Shown here: piece after piece, positions 57,174 through 64,000 of the stretch
How positions within the stretch are numbered: the first letter of the stretch is position 1
Layout of the letters: every line of letters starts with the position of its first letter
Assembly (NCBI GenBank): GCA_025153755.1
Contig: JAOALD010000001.1
Span: forward strand, 930,001 to 994,000
DNA from: SAR92 clade bacterium H921
GTDB lineage: Bacteria; Pseudomonadota; Gammaproteobacteria; Pseudomonadales; Porticoccaceae
DNA length: 64,000 nt
Direction of reading: 5' to 3'
Notes under the pieces: generated by a model
What the model was told of the DNA's origin: nothing
Seen by the model: only the letters and a program-made list of their open reading frames with translations
Databases searched by the model: none
Made by a program: the position numbers and the translations under genes

Positions 57174-57205
57174 TCGAGCGCTCTAACCAACTGAGCTATG
57201 GGCCC
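57129..57205 (-). tRNA. tRNA-Ile2 (anticodon CAU)
   Basis: Read on the minus strand it is a complete 77-base cloverleaf: acceptor GGGCCCA/TGGGCCC, D-arm GCTC/GAGC, anticodon loop CTCATAA, T-arm GTAGG/CCTAC around TTCAAGT, and encoded CCA. The anticodon CAT alone could mean Met or Ile2. The GACTCATAATC stem and GGTTCAAGTCC T-loop resemble E. coli ileX more than the elongator Met tRNA, so lysidine modification by TilS is expected. It follows rpoD by 78 bases and is the insertion point of the arsenic cassette. Confidence 0.85.
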
Positions 57206-57283
57206 TTAATTTTTAGCTTGAGAAGGATAGGGGATCATCAGATACCTTCTCCTCTCAAATCAACAGGGGTTAACCTGTTGTGT

Positions 57284-59131
57284 TTACTCGTCGATAAAGC
57301 TACGTAGATGATCCGAGCGAGTGGGGTGACGCAATTTACGCAGTGCTTTGGCTTCAATTTGACGAATCCGTTCGCGAGTTACATCAAACTGCTTGCCTAC
57401 CTCTTCTAGAGTGTGATCTGTATTCATATCGATACCAAAACGCATACGCAACACCTTGGCTTCTCGGGCTGTCAGACTACCTAGAACATCACGAGTTGAT
57501 TCGGTTAGGTTGTGTTTAGTGGCCTCATCAACCGGGAGCGCAATAGTTGTGTCTTCAATTAGATCACCAATGCTTGCATCTTCATCTTCGCCAATGGGTG
57601 TCTCCATAGAGATCGGTTCTTTGGCAATTTTCAGTACTTTACGAATTTTGTCTTCTGGCATCTCCATGCGCTCTGCCAACTCTTCGGGGCTGGGCTCACG
57701 GCCCATTTCCTGGAGCATCTGTCGAGAGATACGATTGAGTTTGTTGATTGTTTCAATCATATGCACAGGAATACGAATGGTGCGCGCCTGGTCGGCAATG
57801 GAGCGGGTAATTGCCTGACGAATCCACCAGGTAGCATAGGTGGAGAATTTATAGCCGCGGCGATATTCAAACTTGTCTACCGCCTTCATCAGACCTATGT
57901 TGCCCTCTTGAATAAGATCAAGGAACTGTAAGCCGCGGTTGGTATATTTTTTAGCAATAGAGATAACCAGGCGCAGGTTGGCTTCAACCATTTCTTTTTT
58001 GGCTCGGCGAGCCATGGCTTCACCGATCGTTAAGCGCCGATTAATATCTTTAATAAACACTATCGTAAGGCCACTATTTTCTTCAACCTTGGCAAGCTTG
58101 CGCTGGGCTCTTACAATTTCAGCTTCTTGGTTGGCAATGCCTTTTGACCAGTCCGCTTTTGCGTTAATAAGTGACCCAGTCCATTTCAGGTTTGATTCAT
58201 TCCCAGGAAAGGCCTTAATAAATTCTTTGCGCGGCATCTTTCCATAGCGGATACACAGACGCATAATATTGCGCTCTTCGCTGCGAATTTGCTCAACAGC
58301 GCTGCGAACCATGGCAATTAGCGGGTCAAACTGCCGAGGTGTCAGTTTTAGGAATTTAAACAGGTCGGCCAGTTCATCCATTTGCTTAATCGAGGCATCG
58401 GCCATACGACCATTGCGGGCGACAGATTTGTCTGCTTTGATCATCTGGGAGCGAATTTCTTCAAAACGCTCTGCGGCAAGTTCCGGGTCTAGACCGCCTT
58501 CATGCTCTTCTTCTTCTTCCTCTTCATCGATCTCTTCGCCGTTGGCAATCTTTTCTGCTTCTGCTGCTTCTGCCGCCTGTTGTTGCGCAAGAGCGGATGG
58601 AACATGTTCCATCGGGTTGAGGTACCCACTAATTATGTCAGTGAGTTTCTTGTCCCCGGCAATAACCTTGTCCCAGTCATCCATCACGGCTGCAACGGTA
58701 CCAGGCCAGTCAGAAACCGCAGACATTAACTCTCGCGTTCCCTCTTCGATGCGTTTAGCAATTTCAATTTCGCCTTCTCTAGTAAGCAGCTCAACAGAGC
58801 CCATTTCACGCATGTACATGCGCACTGGATCTGTGGTGCGGTGCTGTTCTGACTCTACAGAGGCTAGTGCGGCGGCTGCTTCGGCTGCTGCTGTTTCATC
58901 CGGAGTGTTATCTCCTGCCATCATCAACAACTGTTCGGCATCTGGCGCCGTTTCGAACACAGTGATGCCCATGTCATTGATCATCTGAATAATATCTTCG
59001 ACCTGTTCCGGATCAGCGATGTCTTCAGGCAGGTGATCGTTTACCTCGGCATAGGTGAGATATCCTTGCTCACGACCCTTCGCGATGAGGTCTTTAATTC
59101 CGGATTGTTGCTTTTGAATGTTTTCGGTCAT
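57284..59131 (-). CDS. rpoD: RNA polymerase sigma factor RpoD (sigma-70)
   Basis: The housekeeping sigma factor, 615 residues. Region 1.1 lies at the N-terminus and a long acidic insert ([15 protein letters not shown]) sits at about residues 195-215. Region 1.2 is [20 protein letters not shown]. Region 2 contains [20 protein letters not shown], and region 4.2 ends the protein with [20 protein letters not shown]. It is the last protein gene of the rpsU-yqeY-dnaG-rpoD series on the minus strand. Confidence 0.98.
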   Translation of the reverse strand: MTENIQKQQSGIKDLIAKGREQGYLTYAEVNDHLPEDIADPEQVEDIIQMINDMGITVFETAPDAEQLLMMAGDNTPDETAAAEAAAALASVESEQHRTTDPVRMYMREMGSVELLTREGEIEIAKRIEEGTRELMSAVSDWPGTVAAVMDDWDKVIAGDKKLTDIISGYLNPMEHVPSALAQQQAAEAAEAEKIANGEEIDEEEEEEEHEGGLDPELAAERFEEIRSQMIKADKSVARNGRMADASIKQMDELADLFKFLKLTPRQFDPLIAMVRSAVEQIRSEERNIMRLCIRYGKMPRKEFIKAFPGNESNLKWTGSLINAKADWSKGIANQEAEIVRAQRKLAKVEENSGLTIVFIKDINRRLTIGEAMARRAKKEMVEANLRLVISIAKKYTNRGLQFLDLIQEGNIGLMKAVDKFEYRRGYKFSTYATWWIRQAITRSIADQARTIRIPVHMIETINKLNRISRQMLQEMGREPSPEELAERMEMPEDKIRKVLKIAKEPISMETPIGEDEDASIGDLIEDTTIALPVDEATKHNLTESTRDVLGSLTAREAKVLRMRFGIDMNTDHTLEEVGKQFDVTRERIRQIEAKALRKLRHPTRSDHLRSFIDE

Positions 59132-59243
59132 AGGACAATTTTACGTATTGGAAGGTCGAAAAATAGCGCGCAATTATAGCTAAAAAAATACCAGTTGTCC
59201 CAGACAATTTGGTGTTTATTTGGCCTACGTTATTTTTTAAGCT

Positions 59244-61211
59244 CTAGACCACAAGCCGTTGTTTTATTTTATCTTTTAGTTCATTTGATTGTGGGTCATC
59301 GGCCAATTGCATGCGGATTCTGTGTAACTGCTTGATTTCTCGCTCATTGAGGCTGTTTTGAGCTAGCAAATGCACAGCTCTTTCAGCGGCTGGAAGTGCC
59401 TCAAATGCGCTTCTTGTAACATGGCTGAGCGTGTCGCAAAACTCTTGATGGTCATCTCGTCCCGTCCCTTTGGGCGGGTGATACAGTTCGCTGGCGGCCA
59501 GCGCTTGTAACACCTTAGTTTCCTGAGCATTACCGTGAGTACCTAGCCAGTAGGCAAAGATATGCGAGGGTTTGTAACTAGGGTTGTCTTGAACCACCTT
59601 GAGCACTCGCAAAAACAAGACCATATCTGCATCTGGTGAGTTTTTCAAAAATTTAATATCCTCTACATGCTCGGCCAATGCAGGGTGATTGAGCAACAGT
59701 GCCGTGAGAAATTTAATCGGCGACAGGCGAATCTTTGTGCTTCTTTCAGCGCCAATATCTGGAAATTGATCATGTTCATTGCCCGGCTGATATTCCGGTG
59801 GCTGTTCATCGCGGCTGTAATCCTGGTAGTGCTCTGGCGGCGGGCTGAGCGGGGCCGAAACTCTCTCGGGGTTCTGTCCTTCAGGGGCTGCACTGCGCTG
59901 CTGTGGTGCTTTATGACTAGCCACATAGGCACGTAGGCTGTCTGCTGAGATACCAGTGCGCCTGGATAGCTCCTCCAGCATTAGCTGCCGAAAAACACCC
60001 TGAGGAATACGATTGATTTGTGGTGCGCAGACCTTGCTCAACCGGGCTTTACCGTCTGCGGTACTGGCATCGATACCATCGCTGAGCTGCTCAAATAGAA
60101 ATTCTGACAGGGGCTGAGCATTGGCGACTTGTTGCTCAAAGTCTTGGGTGCCGAGTTTGCGCACCATGCTATCTGGATCCTCGCCATCGGGCAAAAAGAG
60201 GAACTTCGCCGACACCCCATCTTTCATTTCTGGTAGAGCAATATCGAGCGAGCGAGCCGCAGCTCGGCGCCCAGCGTTGTCCCCATCAAAGCAAAAGACC
60301 AGCTCAGAGGTATAGCGAAATAACTTTTGCAGGTGGCTTTCGGTCAATGCGGTGCCCAGTGTCGCTACGGCATTGTGGATGCCATATTGGGCTAGGGCAA
60401 TAACGTCCATATAGCCTTCCACCATAATCAGGTGGGGAATCTCCTTAAGCGCCTGACGGGCCTCGTAGAGCCCATATAGCTCCCTACCTTTGTGGAATAC
60501 AGGCGTTTCCGGAGAGTTGAGATATTTAGGGGTGCTGTCATCGAGCACGCGACCACCAAAGCCAATAGTGCGTCCTCGCTGGTCGCGGATAGGAAACATG
60601 ATGCGATGGCGGAAACGATCATATTGTTTCTTTTCTTCCGGTTTGGTAATCACCATACCGGACTCATCGAGAAGTTTTAGTTTAGCAGGGTCTGTACCTG
60701 AGCTTTTAAGCAAATTATCCCAGCCTGGCGGTGCGTACCCTATGCCAAACTGTGCTGCTATTTTGCCACTTAGCCCTCGACCTTTGAGATAATCCACCGC
60801 TGAACCAGCGGCCTGATTAATCCTAAGTTGCTGGCGAAAGTATTGATCGGCTTCGGTGAGAATTGAGTAGAGGCTATCTTTTTGTCTGCTCACCGCTCTG
60901 TCTGGAGCGGCTTCCCTTGGTATTTCTAAGCCAGCATTTTTGGCCAGGATTTCCACCGCCGGCAAGAAGTCAAGGCGGTCAAATTCCATGACAAAGCTCA
61001 GAGCATTGCCGCCGGCTCCACAGCCAAAGCAATAGTAGAACTGTTTGTCTTGAGCAACGGTGAACGAAGGGCTTTTTTCTTCGTGAAATGGGCAGCAGGC
61101 TTTGTAGTTTTTGCCCGCTTTTTTGAGTTGTACTCGGCCATTGACCACATCAACAATATCGACGCGGTCGAGTAAGTCATCAATAAAAGTCTGTGGTATC
61201 AGTCCAGCCAT
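59244..61211 (-). CDS. dnaG: DNA primase DnaG
   Basis: DnaG makes RNA primers for replication. The 655-residue protein has the CHC2 zinc finger (CCPFHEEKSPSF and FYYCFGCGAGGN, about residues 39-68), the core motif FPIRDQRGRTIGFGGRVL, and the TOPRIM domain (MVEGYMDVIALAQYGI and FCFDGDNAGRRAAARSL). The C-terminal DnaB-binding part follows a proline- and glutamine-rich linker at about residues 435-490. Gene order with rpoD and rpsU is conserved. Confidence 0.97.
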   Translation of the reverse strand: MAGLIPQTFIDDLLDRVDIVDVVNGRVQLKKAGKNYKACCPFHEEKSPSFTVAQDKQFYYCFGCGAGGNALSFVMEFDRLDFLPAVEILAKNAGLEIPREAAPDRAVSRQKDSLYSILTEADQYFRQQLRINQAAGSAVDYLKGRGLSGKIAAQFGIGYAPPGWDNLLKSSGTDPAKLKLLDESGMVITKPEEKKQYDRFRHRIMFPIRDQRGRTIGFGGRVLDDSTPKYLNSPETPVFHKGRELYGLYEARQALKEIPHLIMVEGYMDVIALAQYGIHNAVATLGTALTESHLQKLFRYTSELVFCFDGDNAGRRAAARSLDIALPEMKDGVSAKFLFLPDGEDPDSMVRKLGTQDFEQQVANAQPLSEFLFEQLSDGIDASTADGKARLSKVCAPQINRIPQGVFRQLMLEELSRRTGISADSLRAYVASHKAPQQRSAAPEGQNPERVSAPLSPPPEHYQDYSRDEQPPEYQPGNEHDQFPDIGAERSTKIRLSPIKFLTALLLNHPALAEHVEDIKFLKNSPDADMVLFLRVLKVVQDNPSYKPSHIFAYWLGTHGNAQETKVLQALAASELYHPPKGTGRDDHQEFCDTLSHVTRSAFEALPAAERAVHLLAQNSLNEREIKQLHRIRMQLADDPQSNELKDKIKQRLVV

Positions 61212-61277
61212 GGGCGCTACGATTTGTTCGATTTATGTACCAGCAGTGTAACGCCTTCGGCGCGGAAATAAACGTGC

Positions 61278-61724
61278 TTAGCTGTTTAGCGCGGCTTTTA
61301 CTAGGCCACTGACGGCGCCTCCATCGGCGCGGCCCTGAATCTGTGGCTTGAGGATACCCATAACCTTGCCCATATCGGCCATGGAGGTAGCGCCACTGCT
61401 AGTCACAGCGGCTTCTACCATTGCCGCAATTTCAGCATCGCTGAGTGCGGCGGGCAGAAAGTCTTGAATTACACTAATCTCTTGGACTTCAACATCTGCG
61501 AGTTCTTGGCGTCCAGCTGCTTCGTACTGATTAATCGAGTCGCGGCGCTGTTTGACCATTTTATCAAGAATCGCCAGCACCCGTGTATCGTCAATCTCTA
61601 TGCGCTCATCAACTTCGATGCGTTTAATTTCTGCTTGGATTAAGCGTATCGCGCCCAGACGAGGCTTGTCTTTAGCCCGCATAGCCTCTTTCATGGCATC
61701 GTTAATCTGCTTTTTCATCGACAT
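61278..61724 (-). CDS. GatB/YqeY domain protein
   Basis: The 148-residue protein resembles the tail domain of GatB, which contacts tRNA in the amidotransferase. Its own role is not known. The chosen start (MSMKKQINDAMKEAMRAKDK) has GGAG seven bases upstream; an in-frame Met 24 codons earlier lies in the leader. Conserved parts are RLIQAEIKRIEVDERIE and the C-terminal GKVMGILKPQIQGRADGG. It sits between rpsU and dnaG, a common place for this family. Confidence 0.92.
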   Translation of the reverse strand: MSMKKQINDAMKEAMRAKDKPRLGAIRLIQAEIKRIEVDERIEIDDTRVLAILDKMVKQRRDSINQYEAAGRQELADVEVQEISVIQDFLPAALSDAEIAAMVEAAVTSSGATSMADMGKVMGILKPQIQGRADGGAVSGLVKAALNS

Positions 61725-61792
61725 GACAAATCTCCATTGGGATTGGCTTGTAAAGCCTACTAAATTGCAACTAGGCTTTTTGAATTCCAGAA

Positions 61793-61817
61793 ACACAAAA
61801 AGCGCCGGTTGGGCGCT
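61793..61817 (-). terminator. Terminator between rpsU and yqeY
   Basis: On the minus strand AGCGCC pairs with GGCGCT around five bases, followed by TTTTTGTG. It lies about 45 bases after the rpsU stop. A second small hairpin, GCTCTG/CAGAGC (61842-61857), comes first. As in E. coli it may lower downstream expression relative to rpsU. Confidence 0.65.
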
Positions 61818-61861
61818 CTTTGCTAAAACTCACTTACACGGGCTCTGCTTACAGAGCAGGC

Positions 61862-62077
61862 TTAGTAGAGTCGCGTAAACTTACGAGATTCGCGAGAAAC
61901 TTTTTTCTGGTTGCGCTTTACAGCGGCAGCTGCTTTGCGCTTGCGTTCCCAAGTGGGCTTCTCGTAAAACTCACAGCTGCGAACCTTGGCTAAAATTCCA
62001 GCCTTCTCGCATGAACGTTTAAAGCGACGTAGTGCTACGTCAAAGGGCTCGTTTTCTTTAATTCGAACGCTTGGCAT
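61862..62077 (-). CDS. rpsU: 30S ribosomal protein S21
   Basis: S21 is a small basic protein of the 30S platform needed for initiation. The 71 residues start [20 protein letters not shown] and end [13 protein letters not shown], as in E. coli. The start is set by the family; an open frame extends 33 codons upstream but has no support. It is divergent from tsaD across a 203-base gap and leads the macromolecular synthesis operon. Confidence 0.97.
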   Translation of the reverse strand: MPSVRIKENEPFDVALRRFKRSCEKAGILAKVRSCEFYEKPTWERKRKAAAAVKRNQKKVSRESRKFTRLY

Positions 62078-62280
62078 AAATGCATTATCCTGTAGTGAAA
62101 TAAACCGCCGATACAGCCTGTCTGTAGTCGACTTCTCAAGGCCGCGTAGTCTATACATATCATCTGATCGATGCAAAGGTTTTTACTGCTCTTTTAACGG
62201 CTTAAAACTACAGGTTCACACTGAGCCTCAGAGGGTTTAAAGTTGCACTCCTAAAATTTAGCAACCAAGGCATGTTTTAG

Positions 62281-63324
62281 ATGCTTGTACTAGGTATTGA
62301 AACCTCATGCGATGAAACTGGACTCGCTATTTTCGATAGCGATCACGGTTTATTGGCACACACGCTGTATTCTCAGGTAAAACTGCACGCCGAGTACGGC
62401 GGGGTGGTACCTGAGTTGGCGTCAAGAGATCATGTGCGCAAAATATTACCTATGCTTGGCAAGGTGCTGGCGAAGGCCAACATTGATAAGTCTCAACTCG
62501 ATGGTATTGCCTACACCGCGGGACCGGGTTTGATGGGAGCGCTCATGGTGGGAGGAGCTATGGGCACTGCTCTTGGCTTTGCTCTAGGCATTCCAGTTGT
62601 TGGTGTCCATCATATGGAAGGCCATCTGTTAGCCCCTATGCTAGAGGAAAAGCCGCCCCAGTTTCCGTTTGTGGCGCTATTGGTCTCAGGTGGTCATACT
62701 CAGCTGGTATCAGTCACAGGCATCGGTGAGTATGAGCTAATGGGTGAGTCAATTGATGATGCTGCCGGCGAAGCCTTTGACAAAACCGCTAAATTGCTTG
62801 ATTTAGACTATCCAGGCGGACCAGTGCTGGCCGAGATGGCTGATCGGGGTCAGATTGATCGGTTTAGTTTCCCGCGTCCAATGACTGACCGTCCAGGCTT
62901 AGATTTTAGCTTTTCTGGATTAAAGACCTTTACCCGAAATTTAATAGAGAAAAACCGAGGTGATGATCTACTGCCCGATGATCAGACCATATTGGATATA
63001 TGCGCGGGCTTTCAAGAGGCAGTAGTCGATACGCTAGTGATCAAATGCACTCGCGCCATGCGTCAAACACAGATTAAAACCCTGGTTATTGCCGGCGGTG
63101 TTTCGGCTAACAGCAGGCTGCGACATAAACTTGAGGTCGCACTTAAGAAAGAGGGTGTCGAGGTGTTTTATGCGCGCCATGAATTTTGTACGGATAATGG
63201 AGCCATGATTGCCTACGCAGGTTGTCAGCGGTTATTAGCTGGACAGGTGAACCCACTTATGATCAGTGCCACGCCCCGCTGGCCTCTAGATCAATTGACG
63301 AGTTTAGACGAGGAAGCAATCTAA
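62281..63324 (+). CDS. tsaD: tRNA N6-threonylcarbamoyladenosine synthase subunit TsaD
   Basis: TsaD transfers threonylcarbamoyl to A37 of ANN-decoding tRNAs, with TsaB and TsaE. The 347 residues start [19 protein letters not shown]. They have the metal-binding [12 protein letters not shown] (His at about residues 110 and 114), [12 protein letters not shown] and the ASKHA-fold [10 protein letters not shown]. The last Asp metal ligand lies in [12 protein letters not shown]. It shares a base with folB. Confidence 0.97.
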   Translation: MLVLGIETSCDETGLAIFDSDHGLLAHTLYSQVKLHAEYGGVVPELASRDHVRKILPMLGKVLAKANIDKSQLDGIAYTAGPGLMGALMVGGAMGTALGFALGIPVVGVHHMEGHLLAPMLEEKPPQFPFVALLVSGGHTQLVSVTGIGEYELMGESIDDAAGEAFDKTAKLLDLDYPGGPVLAEMADRGQIDRFSFPRPMTDRPGLDFSFSGLKTFTRNLIEKNRGDDLLPDDQTILDICAGFQEAVVDTLVIKCTRAMRQTQIKTLVIAGGVSANSRLRHKLEVALKKEGVEVFYARHEFCTDNGAMIAYAGCQRLLAGQVNPLMISATPRWPLDQLTSLDEEAI

Positions 63325-63680
63325 TGGATATTGTTTATATCAGAGACCTGCGTATTGAGACCATTATTGGAATCTATGACTGGGAACGAGAAGTAAAGCA
63401 AACAGTGAGTCTGGATCTAGAAATGGCTCATGATATTCGCAAGGCTGCGCGAACAGACGATATTCAGTATGCACTGAACTACAAGTCTATCGCCAAGCGG
63501 CTTATTGCGTTTATTGAGCAGGCAGAGTTTTTGCTCGTTGAACGGATGGCTGAAGAAGTGGCCGACATAGTTACCAAAGAGTTTTCAGTGCCCTGGCTGA
63601 AATTGCGCGTTAGTAAACCTGGCGCCCTAAGGGGGTCTTTAGATGTGGGTATTATTATTGAGCGAGGAGAACGACCCTAG
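63324..63680 (+). CDS. folB: Dihydroneopterin aldolase FolB
   Basis: FolB converts dihydroneopterin to hydroxymethyl-dihydropterin in folate synthesis. The 118 residues begin [20 protein letters not shown], have the NYKSIAKRLIAFIEQAEFLL helix with VERMAEEVADI, and end with KPGALRGSLDVGIIIERGER (catalytic Lys region). It starts on the last base of tsaD (TAATG) and overlaps folK by one base. Folate synthesis next to tsaD is common; here the cell also makes heavy use of THF in the amine pathway. Confidence 0.95.
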   Translation: MDIVYIRDLRIETIIGIYDWEREVKQTVSLDLEMAHDIRKAARTDDIQYALNYKSIAKRLIAFIEQAEFLLVERMAEEVADIVTKEFSVPWLKLRVSKPGALRGSLDVGIIIERGERP

Positions 63681-64000
63681 TGGCACTTATCTATCTTAGC
63701 CTTGGCAGCAATATTGAGCGTCAAAGACGCATCGGTGCGGCGCTTGATGCTTTGGCAGATTATTTTGGCGAACTAACTATTTCTTCTGTCTATGAAAGTG
63801 AGTCAGTAGGCTTTGAGGGCGATAGTTTCTATAATCTGGTGTTAGGTATAAACACGGCGTCTACGGTCGGTGTTGTGTCGAAAATACTCAAAGACATCGA
63901 AGACCAAAATGGCCGTGATCGCAGTGCACCAAAATTTGGTGCTAGAAGCCTAGATATAGATATTCTGACGTTTGAATCTATGGCTGCTGAAATCGATGGC
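63680..64000 (+). CDS. folK: Hydroxymethyl-dihydropterin pyrophosphokinase FolK (3' end outside window)
   Basis: FolK adds pyrophosphate to hydroxymethyl-dihydropterin. The first 107 codons are seen: VALIYLSLGSNIERQRRIGA at the N-terminus, SSVYESESVGFEG, FYNLVLGINT and RDRSAPKFGARSLDIDILTF with the Mg-binding DIDI motif. The start is a GTG that overlaps the folB stop (TAGTG). The frame runs open to the window end. Confidence 0.93.
   Translation, partial: MALIYLSLGSNIERQRRIGAALDALADYFGELTISSVYESESVGFEGDSFYNLVLGINTASTVGVVSKILKDIEDQNGRDRSAPKFGARSLDIDILTFESMAAEIDG

Noticed and set aside
57222-57276. Hairpins between rpoD and the tRNA as a strong terminator
   Set aside because: Stems GAGAAGG/CCTTCTC and AACAGG/CCTGTT exist but neither has a T-run on the minus strand; the tRNA may be co-transcribed with rpoD.
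58269-58988. 239-codon plus-strand frame opposite rpoD
   Set aside because: It is a Ser-rich mirror of the rpoD coding frame (acidic Glu runs give Ser/Phe), with no independent support.

Overview
The window looks like a chromosome segment of a free-living, aerobic, Gram-negative gammaproteobacterium. The evidence is gene order (mutL-miaA-hfq-hflX-hflK-hflC-hisZ-purA; rpsU-yqeY-dnaG-rpoD), a complete 13-gene nuo operon with fused nuoCD, and a large methylated-amine catabolic locus. A marine, SAR92/Porticoccaceae-like lineage is my guess; the sequence alone does not prove it.

Layout. 1-9027: housekeeping genes: mutL (cut by the window start), miaA, hfq, hflX, hflKC, a small DUF2065 membrane protein, hisZ and purA. 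9525-24119: NADH:quinone oxidoreductase (complex I), nuoA to nuoN, followed by a CBS-domain protein. 24554-28705: a mixed block with a glycerate-kinase-like P-loop enzyme, a PhoA-type alkaline phosphatase, a glutathione S-transferase and an RlmA-like rRNA methyltransferase. 28757-48460: a one-carbon and methylated-amine region. It holds formate-tetrahydrofolate ligase (fhs), a dimethylglycine/sarcosine-dehydrogenase-like flavoprotein, an eight-gene corrinoid methyltransfer operon, two GlxA-type AraC regulators placed tail to tail, and heterotetrameric sarcosine oxidase (soxBDAG). The corrinoid operon contains an MttB-like methyltransferase, a corrinoid protein, DUF1638, a small 'virulence factor' family protein, MetV-like and MetF proteins, an MtrH-like methyltransferase and a RACo-like activase.

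Read together, this region suggests stepwise demethylation of a quaternary amine, most simply glycine betaine to dimethylglycine to sarcosine to glycine. The first methyl would leave through corrinoid chemistry to tetrahydrofolate rather than through a Rieske oxygenase or homocysteine. MetVF would oxidise methyl-THF, the flavoproteins would deliver methylene-THF, and Fhs would close the route to formate. This is the best candidate here for a little-described system: an acetogen-style methyl branch wired into an O2-respiring cell.

48461-53129: a sparse region with a small XRE-type regulator, an unknown membrane protein and a CotH-kinase lipoprotein. 53130-57173: an arsenic-type cassette (ArsR, ArsP-like permease, flavoprotein monooxygenase) inserted at tRNA-Ile2(CAU). 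It is bounded by 417-bp direct repeats that differ at only four positions, and each repeat includes the 3' part of the tRNA. No integrase is visible. 57129-62077: tRNA-Ile2, then rpoD, dnaG, yqeY and rpsU on the minus strand (the macromolecular synthesis operon). 62281-64000: tsaD, folB and the first part of folK, which is cut by the window end.
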